Of a stretch of DNA of 31,981 bases, positions 1-7,436 are shown one piece after another; within the stretch, counting starts at the first letter, position 1; each line of letters opens with the position of its first letter. The stretch spans positions 1 through 31,981 of the forward strand of contig JAWKMO010000020.1 in the NCBI GenBank assembly GCA_041392205.1. Direction: 5' to 3'. The stretch comes from Halomarinibacterium sp041392205. GTDB lineage: Bacteria; Bacteroidota; Bacteroidia; Flavobacteriales; Flavobacteriaceae. The translations under genes were made by a program, and so were the position numbers. The notes below the pieces were generated by a model. That model saw only the letters and a list, made by a program, of their open reading frames with translations. It did not search any database and was not told the origin of the DNA.

Positions 1-717
1 TTTGGTGCTTTAGGTTTTGAGGATTTTACTACCCAAGTTTCAATAAGAGACCCTAAAAAACCCGAAAAATATATTGGAAGTCTTGAAAATTGGGAAAAAG
101 CAGAAAAAGCAATTATAAGTGCCGTAGAAGATAAGGGACTTAATTATATCATTGAAGAAGGTGAAGCCGCATTTTATGGCCCAAAATTAGATTTTATGGT
201 AAAAGATGCCTTAGGAAGAAGTTGGCAATTAGGAACTATTCAGGTAGATTATAATCTTCCAGAACGTTTTGAACTTACTTATAAAGGCAATGACAATGAG
301 TTACATAGACCCGTAATGATCCACCGTGCACCCTTTGGTAGTATGGAGCGTTTTATAGCTATTTTGTTAGAACACACGGGCGGAAATTTTCCATTATGGT
401 TAATGCCCTCACAGGTTAGTATTTTGTCATTAAGTGAGAAATATGAAAAATACAGTCAAAAAGTTTTAAATTTGCTTGAAAATGACGAAATTCGCGCCCT
501 TGTTGATAACCGCAACGAAACTATTGGCAAGAAAATTAGAGAGGCCGAGATGAATAAAATCCCATATATGTTGATTGTGGGAGAACAAGAGGCAAATGAA
601 GGCACGGTTTCTGTAAGAAAACATAGTGAGGGAGATTTAGGCAGTATGTCTATAGAAGCTTTCTCAAAAATGCTTCAAGAAGAAGTAAAAAATGAAATTA
701 AAGAATTTAAAGTTTAA
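1..717 (+). CDS. thrS: Threonyl-tRNA synthetase, C-terminal part (5' end outside window)
   Basis: Charges tRNA-Thr with threonine in the cytoplasm. The frame is open from base 1 to TAA at 715-717, giving the last 238 residues of a protein normally about 640 long. Visible are the end of the class II catalytic core, with the motif-3 stretch around HRAPFGSMERFIAILLEH (bases about 322-375), followed by the typical FPLWLMPSQV junction and the anticodon-binding domain (VDNRNETIGKKIREAE, then IPYMLIVGEQE). It is the first gene of the conserved thrS-infC-rpmI-rplT cluster, and infC follows within 20 bases, so they are probably co-transcribed. An internal ATG at 196 is not the start, because homologous sequence continues upstream of it. 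The only truncation is the window edge. Confidence 0.97.
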   Translation, partial: FGALGFEDFTTQVSIRDPKKPEKYIGSLENWEKAEKAIISAVEDKGLNYIIEEGEAAFYGPKLDFMVKDALGRSWQLGTIQVDYNLPERFELTYKGNDNELHRPVMIHRAPFGSMERFIAILLEHTGGNFPLWLMPSQVSILSLSEKYEKYSQKVLNLLENDEIRALVDNRNETIGKKIREAEMNKIPYMLIVGEQEANEGTVSVRKHSEGDLGSMSIEAFSKMLQEEVKNEIKEFKV

Positions 718-735
718 CTAAAACCCAATATAGCC

Positions 736-1290
736 ATAGCAATACGAAGAAAAAGATCCCGAGGACAGGCAAGAGTCATTAAGGAAGACCAACACCGGAT
801 AAACGAAAAAATTCGTTCCGAAGAAGTACGCCTTGTAGGTGACAATGTAGAAGTAGGTGTTTATACTATAAAACAAGCCTTAGCCCTTGCTGAAGAACTA
901 GAATCGGACCTTGTAGAAATATCTCCAAATGCGGAACCTCCCGTATGCAAGATAATGGACTACAAAAAATTTGTTTACGAACAAAAGAAAAGAGAAAAAG
1001 TACTTAAAGCTAAAGCCACAAAAGTGGTGGTCAAAGAAATTAGGTTTGGCCCTAATACAGACGACCATGATTACGACTTCAAAAAGAAACATGGAGAGAA
1101 GTTTTTAAAAGAAGGAGCCAAGCTTAAAGCTTATGTATTCTTTAAAGGACGTTCTATTATTTATAAAGACCAAGGAGAAATCTTATTGTTACGATTGGCA
1201 ACAGATTTGGAAGAATTTGGCAAAGTTGAGCAAATGCCAAAATTGGAGGGAAAACGGATGACCATGTTTATTACACCCAAAAAGAAATAA
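736..1290 (+). CDS. infC: Translation initiation factor IF-3, probable AUA start
   Basis: IF-3 binds the 30S subunit, prevents premature 50S joining and checks the start codon and initiator tRNA. The reading frame opened by the thrS stop has no ATG, GTG or TTG before the ATG at 955, yet clear IF-3 sequence begins far upstream (HRINEKIRSEEVRLVGDN, then SDLVEISPNAEPPVCKIMDYKK). The true start must therefore be non-canonical. ATA at 736 gives (M)AIRRKRSRGQ, which resembles the N-terminus usual in Bacteroidota IF-3 and yields 184 aa. ATT at 778, giving (M)KEDQHRIN, is the main alternative. The C-terminal domain (KEIRFGPNTDDHDYDFKKKH to KLEGKRMTMFI) is complete. Non-AUG starts on infC are known to allow IF-3 to repress its own translation, and that is the likely control here. 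No Shine-Dalgarno sequence is seen. Confidence 0.93.
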   Translation: MAIRRKRSRGQARVIKEDQHRINEKIRSEEVRLVGDNVEVGVYTIKQALALAEELESDLVEISPNAEPPVCKIMDYKKFVYEQKKREKVLKAKATKVVVKEIRFGPNTDDHDYDFKKKHGEKFLKEGAKLKAYVFFKGRSIIYKDQGEILLLRLATDLEEFGKVEQMPKLEGKRMTMFITPKKK

Positions 1291-1349
1291 TACTTCAGCG
1301 TTAAACTGAAGATCACAATAAAGCGAAATAAATTAAAACAATAGGAAAG

Positions 1350-1547
1350 ATGCCTAAACAAAAAACAAAATCTAGTGCTAAAAAGCGTTTCAAGCTTACA
1401 GGTACTGGTAAAATTAAAAGAAAGCACGCGTTTAAAAGTCACATCTTAACCAAGAAGTCGACCAAACGTAAGCTAGCCTTAACTCACGATACGGTAGTAC
1501 ACAAAAGTGATGAGAGCAATGTTAAGCAAATGCTTCGTATGAAGTAA
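1350..1547 (+). CDS. rpmI: 50S ribosomal protein L35
   Basis: Small, very basic component of the large ribosomal subunit. The 65 residues match the family length. They start with the usual MPKQKTKSSAKKRFKLTGTGKIKRKHAFKSH-type sequence, of which the K-S-S-A-K-K-R-F and G-T-G-K-I-K-R segments are diagnostic. The gene lies 59 bases after infC and is part of the thrS-infC-rpmI-rplT translation cluster. An unusually long spacer of 139 bases separates it from rplT, whereas in many bacteria the two are closely spaced. The start is the only ATG that fits the family. Confidence 0.98.
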   Translation: MPKQKTKSSAKKRFKLTGTGKIKRKHAFKSHILTKKSTKRKLALTHDTVVHKSDESNVKQMLRMK

Positions 1548-1568
1548 TTGCCTTGACCGGTTAAAACA

Positions 1569-1627
1569 AATTAATAACCCTGGAGTCAGGCCTATTAATT
1601 TACTATTGTAGATTTTTGATTTACAAT
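1569..1627 (+). promoter_or_regulatory. Structured spacer before rplT (two hairpins)
   Basis: The rpmI-rplT spacer holds two potential RNA hairpins. The first (1569-1600) pairs AATTAATA with TATTAATT over 8 bp. After an AC/CC internal loop it pairs CCTG with CAGG, closing a GAGU loop. The second (1605-1627) pairs ATTGTA with TACAAT. Neither is followed by a T-run, so they do not look like terminators. In E. coli, L20 represses its own operon by binding mRNA that mimics its 23S rRNA site. A comparable L20-responsive element here is an inference from position only. Confidence 0.45.
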
Positions 1628-1686
1628 TTTAAAAAATAAAAAGTGTCAATAATAAGACCGCCTGCTACAAAAAAACAAGTAAAATT

Positions 1687-2031
1687 ATGCCAAGATCAGT
1701 AAATTCAGTTGCAAAAAGAGCCCGAAGAAAAAAGGTGCTTAAGCAAGCCAAAGGTTACTTTGGAAGACGTAAAAATGTATGGACAGTTGCTAAAAACGCG
1801 GTTGAAAAAGCGATGCAATATTCCTACAGAGACCGTCGTGCCAAAAAGAGAAATTTTCGTGCTTTATGGATTACCCGTATAAATGCAGGTGCCCGTTTAC
1901 ACGGAATGTCTTATTCAAAATTAATGGGAGGTATTAAAGCCAATAACATCGAATTGAACCGTAAGGTTCTTGCCGATTTAGCAATGAACCATCCAGAAGC
2001 TTTTGAAGCTATTGTAAACAAAGTAAAATAA
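1687..2031 (+). CDS. rplT: 50S ribosomal protein L20
   Basis: Early-assembly protein of the 50S subunit that binds 23S rRNA, and in other bacteria also a translational repressor of its own operon. The 114 residues match the family. The sequence has the basic N-terminal helix (MPRSVNSVAKRARRKKVLKQ, AKGYFGRRKN) and the globular C-terminal domain with RDRRAKKRNFRALWITRINA and SYSKLMGGIKA. It is the last gene of the translation cluster and is followed 33 bases later by a strong hairpin terminator. The structured spacer upstream (1569-1627) may affect its expression. Confidence 0.98.
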   Translation: MPRSVNSVAKRARRKKVLKQAKGYFGRRKNVWTVAKNAVEKAMQYSYRDRRAKKRNFRALWITRINAGARLHGMSYSKLMGGIKANNIELNRKVLADLAMNHPEAFEAIVNKVK

Positions 2032-2064
2032 GGCTGAAAGCCTAGTAATAACAACCTATTTCGC

Positions 2065-2096
2065 TAAAAAAGCCCGTTCATTGAGCGGGTTTTTTG
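2065..2096. terminator. Bidirectional rho-independent terminator after rplT
   Basis: A-run, then CCCGTTC (2073-2079), a three-base ATT loop and GAGCGGG (2083-2089) with one G-U pair, then six to seven T's. It ends the thrS-infC-rpmI-rplT transcript. The A-run on the left makes it usable also for the opposite-strand gene ending at 2147. Confidence 0.9.
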
Positions 2097-2102
2097 TTTT
2101 AA

Positions 2103-2143
2103 ACCACCCCGCCCTTTGGGCACCCCTCCTTAAAAAGGAGGGA
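2103..2143. repeat. REP-like double palindrome
   Basis: Two adjacent GC-rich palindromes stand out from the AT-rich surroundings: GCCC-TTT-GGGC (2111-2121) and CCCTCCTT-AAA-AAGGAGGG (2124-2142), preceded by CCACCCC. Elements of this form (a C-rich leader, a short GCCC hairpin, then a CCCTCC hairpin) occur as dispersed intergenic repeats in flavobacterial genomes, as I recall them. Only one copy is in the window, so the repeat status is inferred. It lies between two convergent gene ends, a typical site for REP elements. Confidence 0.55.
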
Positions 2144-2146
2144 AAA

Positions 2147-3409
2147 TTAAGTCTTCTGCTTTTTCTTTTTAGCCGCTGGAAATAAAACGTTATTCAGTAT
2201 TAATCGATACCCAGGTGAGTTTGGGTGTAATGCCAACTCCGTTTTGGCATCTCCCACCCGATGTTGATAATCTTCGGGGTCATGACCCCCATAAAAGGTG
2301 AAAAAACCTTTTCCACGAATACCATGAATATAACGTGCTTCACCATTACTTTTATTTTCGCCCATTACCAAAACCGTAGATTTTACTTGTGTGCTTTCAA
2401 AAGCGGTGGTTTGTCCCATAAATCCTTTTACCAAAGCGGTATGATTTTGTACCAACATACATGGAATAGGATCCCACTTTGCCGAATAATCCATTAAAGT
2501 AAAATAATCTGTGTCTCTGTTTATTCTTCTACTTTCGGTAACATCTATAGAGGAAAATTCATATACATTAGGACTTCTTTCTAAAATAAAGTCTTTAAAA
2601 GCAAAGGTATTATTATAATCTATTTTGCTTTGGTAGTTTGCCTCACTAGGATCGCCATCAAACATGGCTTCACAGATATCTACTCCTTCGGCAGCAAGTG
2701 CAATATCAAAACTATCGGTAGCACTGCACATAGCAAACATAAATCCTCCACCCACAACATAATCCCGTATTTTTAGCGCAACATCCCTTTTGGCTTCAGA
2801 AACCTTACTATATCCTAGCTTAGCGGCAAGCGCTTCGGCATCCCGTTTTTGCTCAATATACCAAGGAGCTGCACGATAGGCTCTATAAAACTTTCCGTAT
2901 TGGCCAGTAAAGTCTTCGTGGTGCAAATGAAGCCAATCGTATAACAATAATTGGTCGCTTAAGACCTCTTCATCGTAAATGGTCGTATATGGAATTTCGG
3001 CATAGGTTAGCACCATCGTAACGGCATCGTCCCAAGGTTGGTTTCCCGGGGGAGAATAGACGGCAATTTTGGGAGCTTTTTCCAACACCACTGCTTCCAT
3101 GTTCTGGGACGGACTGCTAATTTCTTCTAAAATTTGATTGGTTTGTGCATCGCTGATTACTTCAAAGCTCACACCCCGAATTTGGCATTCTTTACGAATG
3201 GCTTCTGAATCGGGTAATAAAAAAGAACCGCCGCGGTAGTTGAGCAACCACTTCGCTTTCATTTGTTTTTCCAGAACCCAGTAGGTAATACCGTAGGCTT
3301 TTAAATGCTCTGCTTGGCTTTCGGCATCCATAGGGATAAGGATATAGGAACCAAAGCTTTTGAAACTGAATAGAAAAACGAAAACGAAACTGAAAATAAA
3401 TCGATTCAT
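2147..3409 (-). CDS. Secreted conserved protein, GATase1-like fold, often labelled 'asparagine synthetase B'
   Basis: The function is not established. The 420 residues begin with a signal peptide (about 1-21: Met-Asn-Arg, a Phe/Val-rich core, then FKSFGS). The middle has a G-G-G-F-M-F-A-M-C-S-A stretch with a Cys near 228, placed like the nucleophile elbow of class I glutamine-amidotransferase or ThuA-like folds. His/Asp-rich segments flank it (DWLHLHHEDF near 158-167, FTFYGGHDPEDYQHRVGD near 370-387). The tail is Lys-rich. I recall homologues in Flavobacteriaceae carrying the name asparagine synthetase B. Neither the N-terminal Cys amidotransferase nor the PP-loop ATPase motif of AsnB is present, so that label should not be trusted. 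It is transcribed alone and shares the terminator region with rplT. Confidence 0.8.
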   Translation of the reverse strand: MNRFIFSFVFVFLFSFKSFGSYILIPMDAESQAEHLKAYGITYWVLEKQMKAKWLLNYRGGSFLLPDSEAIRKECQIRGVSFEVISDAQTNQILEEISSPSQNMEAVVLEKAPKIAVYSPPGNQPWDDAVTMVLTYAEIPYTTIYDEEVLSDQLLLYDWLHLHHEDFTGQYGKFYRAYRAAPWYIEQKRDAEALAAKLGYSKVSEAKRDVALKIRDYVVGGGFMFAMCSATDSFDIALAAEGVDICEAMFDGDPSEANYQSKIDYNNTFAFKDFILERSPNVYEFSSIDVTESRRINRDTDYFTLMDYSAKWDPIPCMLVQNHTALVKGFMGQTTAFESTQVKSTVLVMGENKSNGEARYIHGIRGKGFFTFYGGHDPEDYQHRVGDAKTELALHPNSPGYRLILNNVLFPAAKKKKQKT

Positions 3410-3548
3410 ATTGCTAAGATAACGACAAATTTTGAGCCAAATTGGGTGTTTTAAAATTTGTATTTGATTTTTTTTTTTGAAACAGATTGAGTGCTTTTTC
3501 GTTTTATAGATGGGAAGTCAATGAAGTCTTCCTTTAAAATATTTATTT

Positions 3549-3791
3549 ATGCTTAAAAATTTTAAAAAACAATTAGAAGATGTATCAGTGAACAACTTTT
3601 CAGTAACGTACAAATTTAATTTCCCTTTTACTAATGAAACTTTAATTTCTTTAGAAAATGAAAAAGAAAATTTAAGAAGAGAATTCAATTTATCAAAATT
3701 TGAGTATTATGTTGATGACTTAAAAAAAATTGTAATAGAAATTACAATAGAGAAAAACGAAAATAATCTAATCGACTATCATTTCCTGTAA
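3549..3791 (+). CDS. Hypothetical protein, 80 aa
   Basis: I do not recognise this protein. The frame is open for 80 codons from ATG 3549 to TAA 3791, in an AT-rich stretch between two genes on the opposite strand. The protein is charged (many Lys, Glu and Asn), has no membrane segment or signal peptide, and could form one or two helices plus a C-terminal strand (KKIVIEITIEKN). It is the only + strand gene between rplT and the transketolase pair, and it ends 9 bases before the end of dnaB on the other strand. It has no clear promoter or terminator. Its composition is more AT-rich than its neighbours, so it may be a recent acquisition or a chance reading frame. Confidence 0.5.
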   Translation: MLKNFKKQLEDVSVNNFSVTYKFNFPFTNETLISLENEKENLRREFNLSKFEYYVDDLKKIVIEITIEKNENNLIDYHFL

Positions 3792-3800
3792 ATTTAAAAT

Positions 3801-5360
3801 CTAAAATGGAATCCCATCATCCCCATCGCTTGGGGTAACATCATCGTTCATAGAGCTGCCAAAGGCTTCATCGGGAGAGGGCAAGTTGGTAGGTTTAAAG
3901 GTATCATCGTTGGCCGCGTCATTCATACGCGAATGAATTTCGGTTGGGAAATCGAAGGTTTCCAAATTTTCGAAACGACCTAGGTGGCCAACAAACTTGA
4001 GACGTATTTCATCCAAGCCTCCATTACGGTGTTTGGCTACAATAAACTCAGCTTGTCCGGCAGTTGGGGTACGCTCTTCATCGTCCCATTCGTCTATTTT
4101 ATAATATTCGGGACGATAGATAAAACTTACAATATCGGCATCCTGCTCAATGGCCCCAGATTCACGAAGGTCACTCAATAAAGGTCGCTTGCTTCCTCCA
4201 CGGGTTTCCACGGCCCGGGATAACTGTGACAAAGCAATTACTGGAACATTCAATTCCTTTGCTAATGCTTTTAAGTTTCGGGAAATCGTAGATATTTCCT
4301 GTTCTCGATTACCACCGCCTTTTTGACTGGTACCCGCCGTCATTAATTGGAGATAATCGATCATGATTAATTTGATACCGTGTTGGGAAGCAAGACGTCT
4401 TGCCTTGGCCCGCAAATCGAAAATAGAAAGGGACGGCGTATCGTCAATAAAAAGAGGAGCCGTTTCAAGTCCTTTAACTTTAACATTTAACTGTTCCCAT
4501 TCGTGTTTTGCGAGATTTCCAGTTCGAAGTTTTTCGGAAGACAACCCTGTTTCTGAAGAAATTAAACGCGTAATTAGCTGTACCGAAGACATTTCCAAAG
4601 AGAAAAAAGCTACTGGAATGTTGTAATTAACAGCCATATTTCGAGCCATGGACAACGTTAAAGCCGTTTTCCCCATCCCAGGGCGGGCAGCAATAATAAT
4701 CAAATCGCTAGGTTGCCAACCCGAGGTAAGTTTGTCTACCTGAGTAAAACCGGAAGGAATTCCGGAAAGCCCTTCTTTGTTGGCAATTTCTTCAATGCGT
4801 TTTTTTGCCTGAATAACAAGGCTTTGCGCTGTTTCTGAAGAACGCTTTAAATTTCCTTGAGTAACTTCGTATAATTTGGATTCGGCACTATCAAGCAAAT
4901 CGAAAACATCGGTGCCTTCATCATACGAATCTTCAATAATTTCGTTGGATATTTTAATTAAGCTTCGCTGAATGTATTTCTGCAAAATAATACGAGCGTG
5001 GAACTCAATATGAGCCGAAGAGGATACTTTTTGGGTTAATTGAATAAGGTAAAATTCGCCTCCTACAATGTCGAGTTTTTTTTCTTTCTTTAATTGTGCC
5101 GAAACCGTTAATAAGTCCACAGGCTCACTACTTTGAAAGAGTTTGTAAATAGCTTCAAAAATATGCTGGTGGGCTTCTTTGTAAAAAACTTCGGGATGAA
5201 GAATATCGATTACCTCATCGACTCCCTTTTTGTCAATCATCATGGCTCCTAATACAACTTCTTCTAAATCAACCGCTTGCGGAGGTAATTTTCCTTTTTC
5301 TAAAGAAATTACTTGAGCCGAGCGACTGGTATATGAGGTTTGAGGTTGTACTTTTTCCAT
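3801..5360 (-). CDS. dnaB: Replicative DNA helicase DnaB
   Basis: Hexameric 5'-3' helicase that unwinds DNA at the replication fork. The 519 residues include the N-terminal DnaG-interacting helical domain (about 25-125, PPQAVDLEEVVLGAMMID), a linker and the RecA-like motor. The motor has Walker A ARPGMGKT at 225-232, Walker B LIMIDYLQ at 331-338, the SRAVETRGGSKRPLLSDLRESG segment near 381-402 and the SFIYRPEYY segment. After about residue 475 comes an acidic, low-complexity tail that ends D-D-G-I-P-F. This closely resembles the C-terminal tip of SSB and is reported separately. The gene stands alone. Two DnaA-box-like sites lie about 80-105 bases upstream. No intein or insertion is seen. Confidence 0.97.
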   Translation of the reverse strand: MEKVQPQTSYTSRSAQVISLEKGKLPPQAVDLEEVVLGAMMIDKKGVDEVIDILHPEVFYKEAHQHIFEAIYKLFQSSEPVDLLTVSAQLKKEKKLDIVGGEFYLIQLTQKVSSSAHIEFHARIILQKYIQRSLIKISNEIIEDSYDEGTDVFDLLDSAESKLYEVTQGNLKRSSETAQSLVIQAKKRIEEIANKEGLSGIPSGFTQVDKLTSGWQPSDLIIIAARPGMGKTALTLSMARNMAVNYNIPVAFFSLEMSSVQLITRLISSETGLSSEKLRTGNLAKHEWEQLNVKVKGLETAPLFIDDTPSLSIFDLRAKARRLASQHGIKLIMIDYLQLMTAGTSQKGGGNREQEISTISRNLKALAKELNVPVIALSQLSRAVETRGGSKRPLLSDLRESGAIEQDADIVSFIYRPEYYKIDEWDDEERTPTAGQAEFIVAKHRNGGLDEIRLKFVGHLGRFENLETFDFPTEIHSRMNDAANDDTFKPTNLPSPDEAFGSSMNDDVTPSDGDDGIPF

Positions 5361-5438
5361 AGGGCGAATGTAAAAAAATTGTTAAGCAATGCTATAGAAT
5401 TTTAAAACTTGCTGTCCACCATCCATGAACATTTGAAC

Positions 5439-5467
5439 TGTTGATAAGTTAATAATATTGTTGATAA
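5439..5467. promoter_or_regulatory. Pair of DnaA-box-like 9-mers upstream of dnaB
   Basis: The 9-mer TGTTGATAA occurs at 5439-5447 and again at 5459-5467, in the same orientation with starts exactly 20 bases apart, about two helical turns. Its complement TTATCAACA differs by one base from the DnaA box TTATCCACA. The sites lie in the dnaB upstream region. Binding is inferred and not shown. Confidence 0.4.
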
Positions 5468-5473
5468 CCACAA

Positions 5474-5503
5474 AAAAATCCAATGGTCAACCATTGGATT
5501 TTT
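5474..5503 (-). terminator. Terminator downstream of accA
   Basis: Near-perfect hairpin AATCCAATGG (5477-5486), TCAA loop, CCATTGGATT (5491-5500), with A's on the left and T's on the right, so it can work in both directions. It lies 24 bases after the accA stop and before the dnaB promoter region, ending the accA transcript. Confidence 0.88.
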
Positions 5504-5526
5504 GAAAAGGGTTGGTATTGTTGGAA

Positions 5527-6480
5527 TTAGCCTTTAAACTCCCCCATCTCTGAATACTTTTTCATGCGCTTTTCTACCAAATCGGTTGGGGATAAGTTCT
5601 TTAATTCATCCAATGCCTTTTCTATGGCTTTTGCAACCGCTATAAAAGCACCTTCTCTATCGCTGTGTGCGCCACCAAGGGGTTCTTTAATAATTTCATC
5701 GATAAGTTTTAATTTTTTCATATCGGTAGCTGTTAATTTTAAGGCTTCGGCGGCTTGTTCTTTAAATTCCCAACTGCGCCATAAAATAGAAGAACAACTT
5801 TCTGGAGAAATTACCGAATACCAAGTGTTTTCCATCATTAATACTTGATCTCCTACACCAATACCTAAAGCACCTCCGCTAGCTCCTTCCCCAATAATTA
5901 CTACGATGATAGGGACTTCCAAGCGAGTCATTTCCAAAATATTTCGAGCAATAGCTTCCCCTTGGCCTCGTTCTTCAGCTTCTAATCCGGGGTAAGCTCC
6001 TGGAGTATCTATTAAGGTTACTACGGGGATTCCAAATTTTTCGGCAGATTTCATTAACCGCAATGCTTTACGATAGCCTTCAGGATTTGCCATTCCAAAA
6101 TTTCGGTATTGTCGGGTTTTGGTATTATATCCTTTTTGTTGGCCAATAAACATATAGCTTTGGTCGCCAATTTTACCAAGACCTCCTATCATAGCCTTAT
6201 CATCTTTAAAACCTCGATCCCCATGAAGTTCTAAAAAAGAATCCCCACAAATGGCTCTAATATAATCCATGGTGTAGGGACGGTCTGGGTGACGCGATAA
6301 TTGTACTCGTTGCCAAGGAGTTAAATTTTTATATATTTCTTTCTTGGTTTCAGCTAATTTTTTTTCAATTTGCTTACAAGTATTGGTTACATCCACATCA
6401 CTTTCCTCACCAATGAGGCAAGCCTTTTCATACTGTTCCTGTAACTCTTTAATGGGTAATTCAAAATCAAGATATTCCAT
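5527..6480 (-). CDS. accA: Acetyl-CoA carboxylase carboxyltransferase subunit alpha
   Basis: Alpha subunit of the carboxyltransferase that moves CO2 from biotin carrier protein to acetyl-CoA, giving malonyl-CoA for fatty-acid synthesis. The 317 residues match the family length. There is an N-terminal helical region with LTPWQRVQLSRHPDRPYTMDYI. The crotonase-type core follows (GFKDDKAMIGGLG, PVVTLIDTPGAYPGLEAEERGQ, then IIGEGASGGALGIGVGD, with its oxyanion-hole glycines). The start ATG at 6480 follows a -7 element by 34 bases. It lies 53 bases after the DMT transporter gene, so it could also receive transcripts from the tgt-led operon. Confidence 0.97.
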   Translation of the reverse strand: MEYLDFELPIKELQEQYEKACLIGEESDVDVTNTCKQIEKKLAETKKEIYKNLTPWQRVQLSRHPDRPYTMDYIRAICGDSFLELHGDRGFKDDKAMIGGLGKIGDQSYMFIGQQKGYNTKTRQYRNFGMANPEGYRKALRLMKSAEKFGIPVVTLIDTPGAYPGLEAEERGQGEAIARNILEMTRLEVPIIVVIIGEGASGGALGIGVGDQVLMMENTWYSVISPESCSSILWRSWEFKEQAAEALKLTATDMKKLKLIDEIIKEPLGGAHSDREGAFIAVAKAIEKALDELKNLSPTDLVEKRMKKYSEMGEFKG

Positions 6481-6514
6481 AGATTCTCTTGCTCAAGTTG
6501 ATTATTTTGAATTA

Positions 6515-6522
6515 CAAAGATA
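6515..6522 (-). promoter_or_regulatory. Candidate -7 promoter element of accA
   Basis: On the - strand this reads TATCTTTG, an exact match to the Bacteroidota -7 consensus TAnnTTTG, 34 bases before the accA ATG. No TTTG is found at the usual distance upstream, so strength is uncertain. Confidence 0.45.
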
Positions 6523-6533
6523 AAATTTTGTTG

Positions 6534-7436
6534 TTAGCTTAGGGGGATTTGTTTACTTTTTCTGTAAGCATTCATTTTTAAAATTCCATTTGCTATTACG
6601 GTAACCAATAGGATACATGCCCCATAATAAAATTTCGGGCTCATATTTTCTGAATCTCCCAAAATCCATAAGGCTAAAATAATTCCATACACGGGTTCTA
6701 GATTTATGGTAAGCATTACCGTAAATGGCGAAAGCCAACGCATTACGTGAACTGAAGCAATAAATGCATAGGCAGTACAAATGGAGGCTAATAAAAAAAG
6801 GTAGCCCCAGTCGGAAAGAGATACTTTAAAAAATGCTGTGGAGAAACCTCCTGTAAATAGTAAAAAAACGGTAATGCAAAGTACCCCAAAAATAAGTTCG
6901 TACATAGAAATTACGGAAGCTTCGTATCGTTTTGCATAATTTCCGTTAATAACGGCAAATAAAGCACTTAAAAAAGCCGAAATTAACGCGAGTAAAATTC
7001 CCCAGAAATATTGCGTACTTGCTTGAAAAATAATAAACAACCCTAAAACCGCTATAAGTCCAAAAACTACCTCATAAACAATAATCTTTCGTTTAAAAAA
7101 AAGCGGTTCTAAAAAAGAAGTAAAAAAAGCGCCCGTAGACATAATGGCCAATGTCACGGATACATTGGAAATCTTTATGGCACCAAAAAAGGTTAGCCAA
7201 TGCAGGGCAATGACCAAACCTGCTATAAAAAATCCAAAAAGTACTTTTTTGGGAAACTTCAACTTCTTTTTAGTGATTGCTATGTAAAGTAGCACCAAAA
7301 CGCTGGCAATACCCATTCTAAACCAAACCAATGGAATAGCTTCTAAAGAAATTAATGCCCCTAGAACGGCGGTAAATCCCCAAATAAATACAATAAAATG
7401 GAGATGTAAATAATTAAGCAGTTTAGCGTTTGGCAT
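6534..7436 (-). CDS. DMT-superfamily (EamA) transporter
   Basis: Inner-membrane exporter or permease of the drug/metabolite transporter superfamily. The substrate cannot be told from sequence. The 300 residues form about ten hydrophobic helices arranged as two EamA repeats. Repeat 1 begins YLHLHFIVFIWGFTAVLG and holds the conserved ALHWLTFFGAIKISNVSVT segment. Repeat 2 begins FWGILLALISAFLSALFAVING and contains LSPFTVMLTINLEPVYGIILAL, the usual position of the conserved Pro/Glu motif. The C-terminus is basic. The first codons overlap the end of the upstream permease gene by 14 bases, which points to translational coupling in the operon tgt-permease-DMT. Confidence 0.9.
   Translation of the reverse strand: MPNAKLLNYLHLHFIVFIWGFTAVLGALISLEAIPLVWFRMGIASVLVLLYIAITKKKLKFPKKVLFGFFIAGLVIALHWLTFFGAIKISNVSVTLAIMSTGAFFTSFLEPLFFKRKIIVYEVVFGLIAVLGLFIIFQASTQYFWGILLALISAFLSALFAVINGNYAKRYEASVISMYELIFGVLCITVFLLFTGGFSTAFFKVSLSDWGYLFLLASICTAYAFIASVHVMRWLSPFTVMLTINLEPVYGIILALWILGDSENMSPKFYYGACILLVTVIANGILKMNAYRKSKQIPLS

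Noticed and set aside
2147..3409. Annotation as asparagine synthetase B
   Set aside because: No N-terminal Cys nucleophile and no PP-loop ATPase domain are present, and it has a signal peptide. The name in databases seems to be carried over by error.
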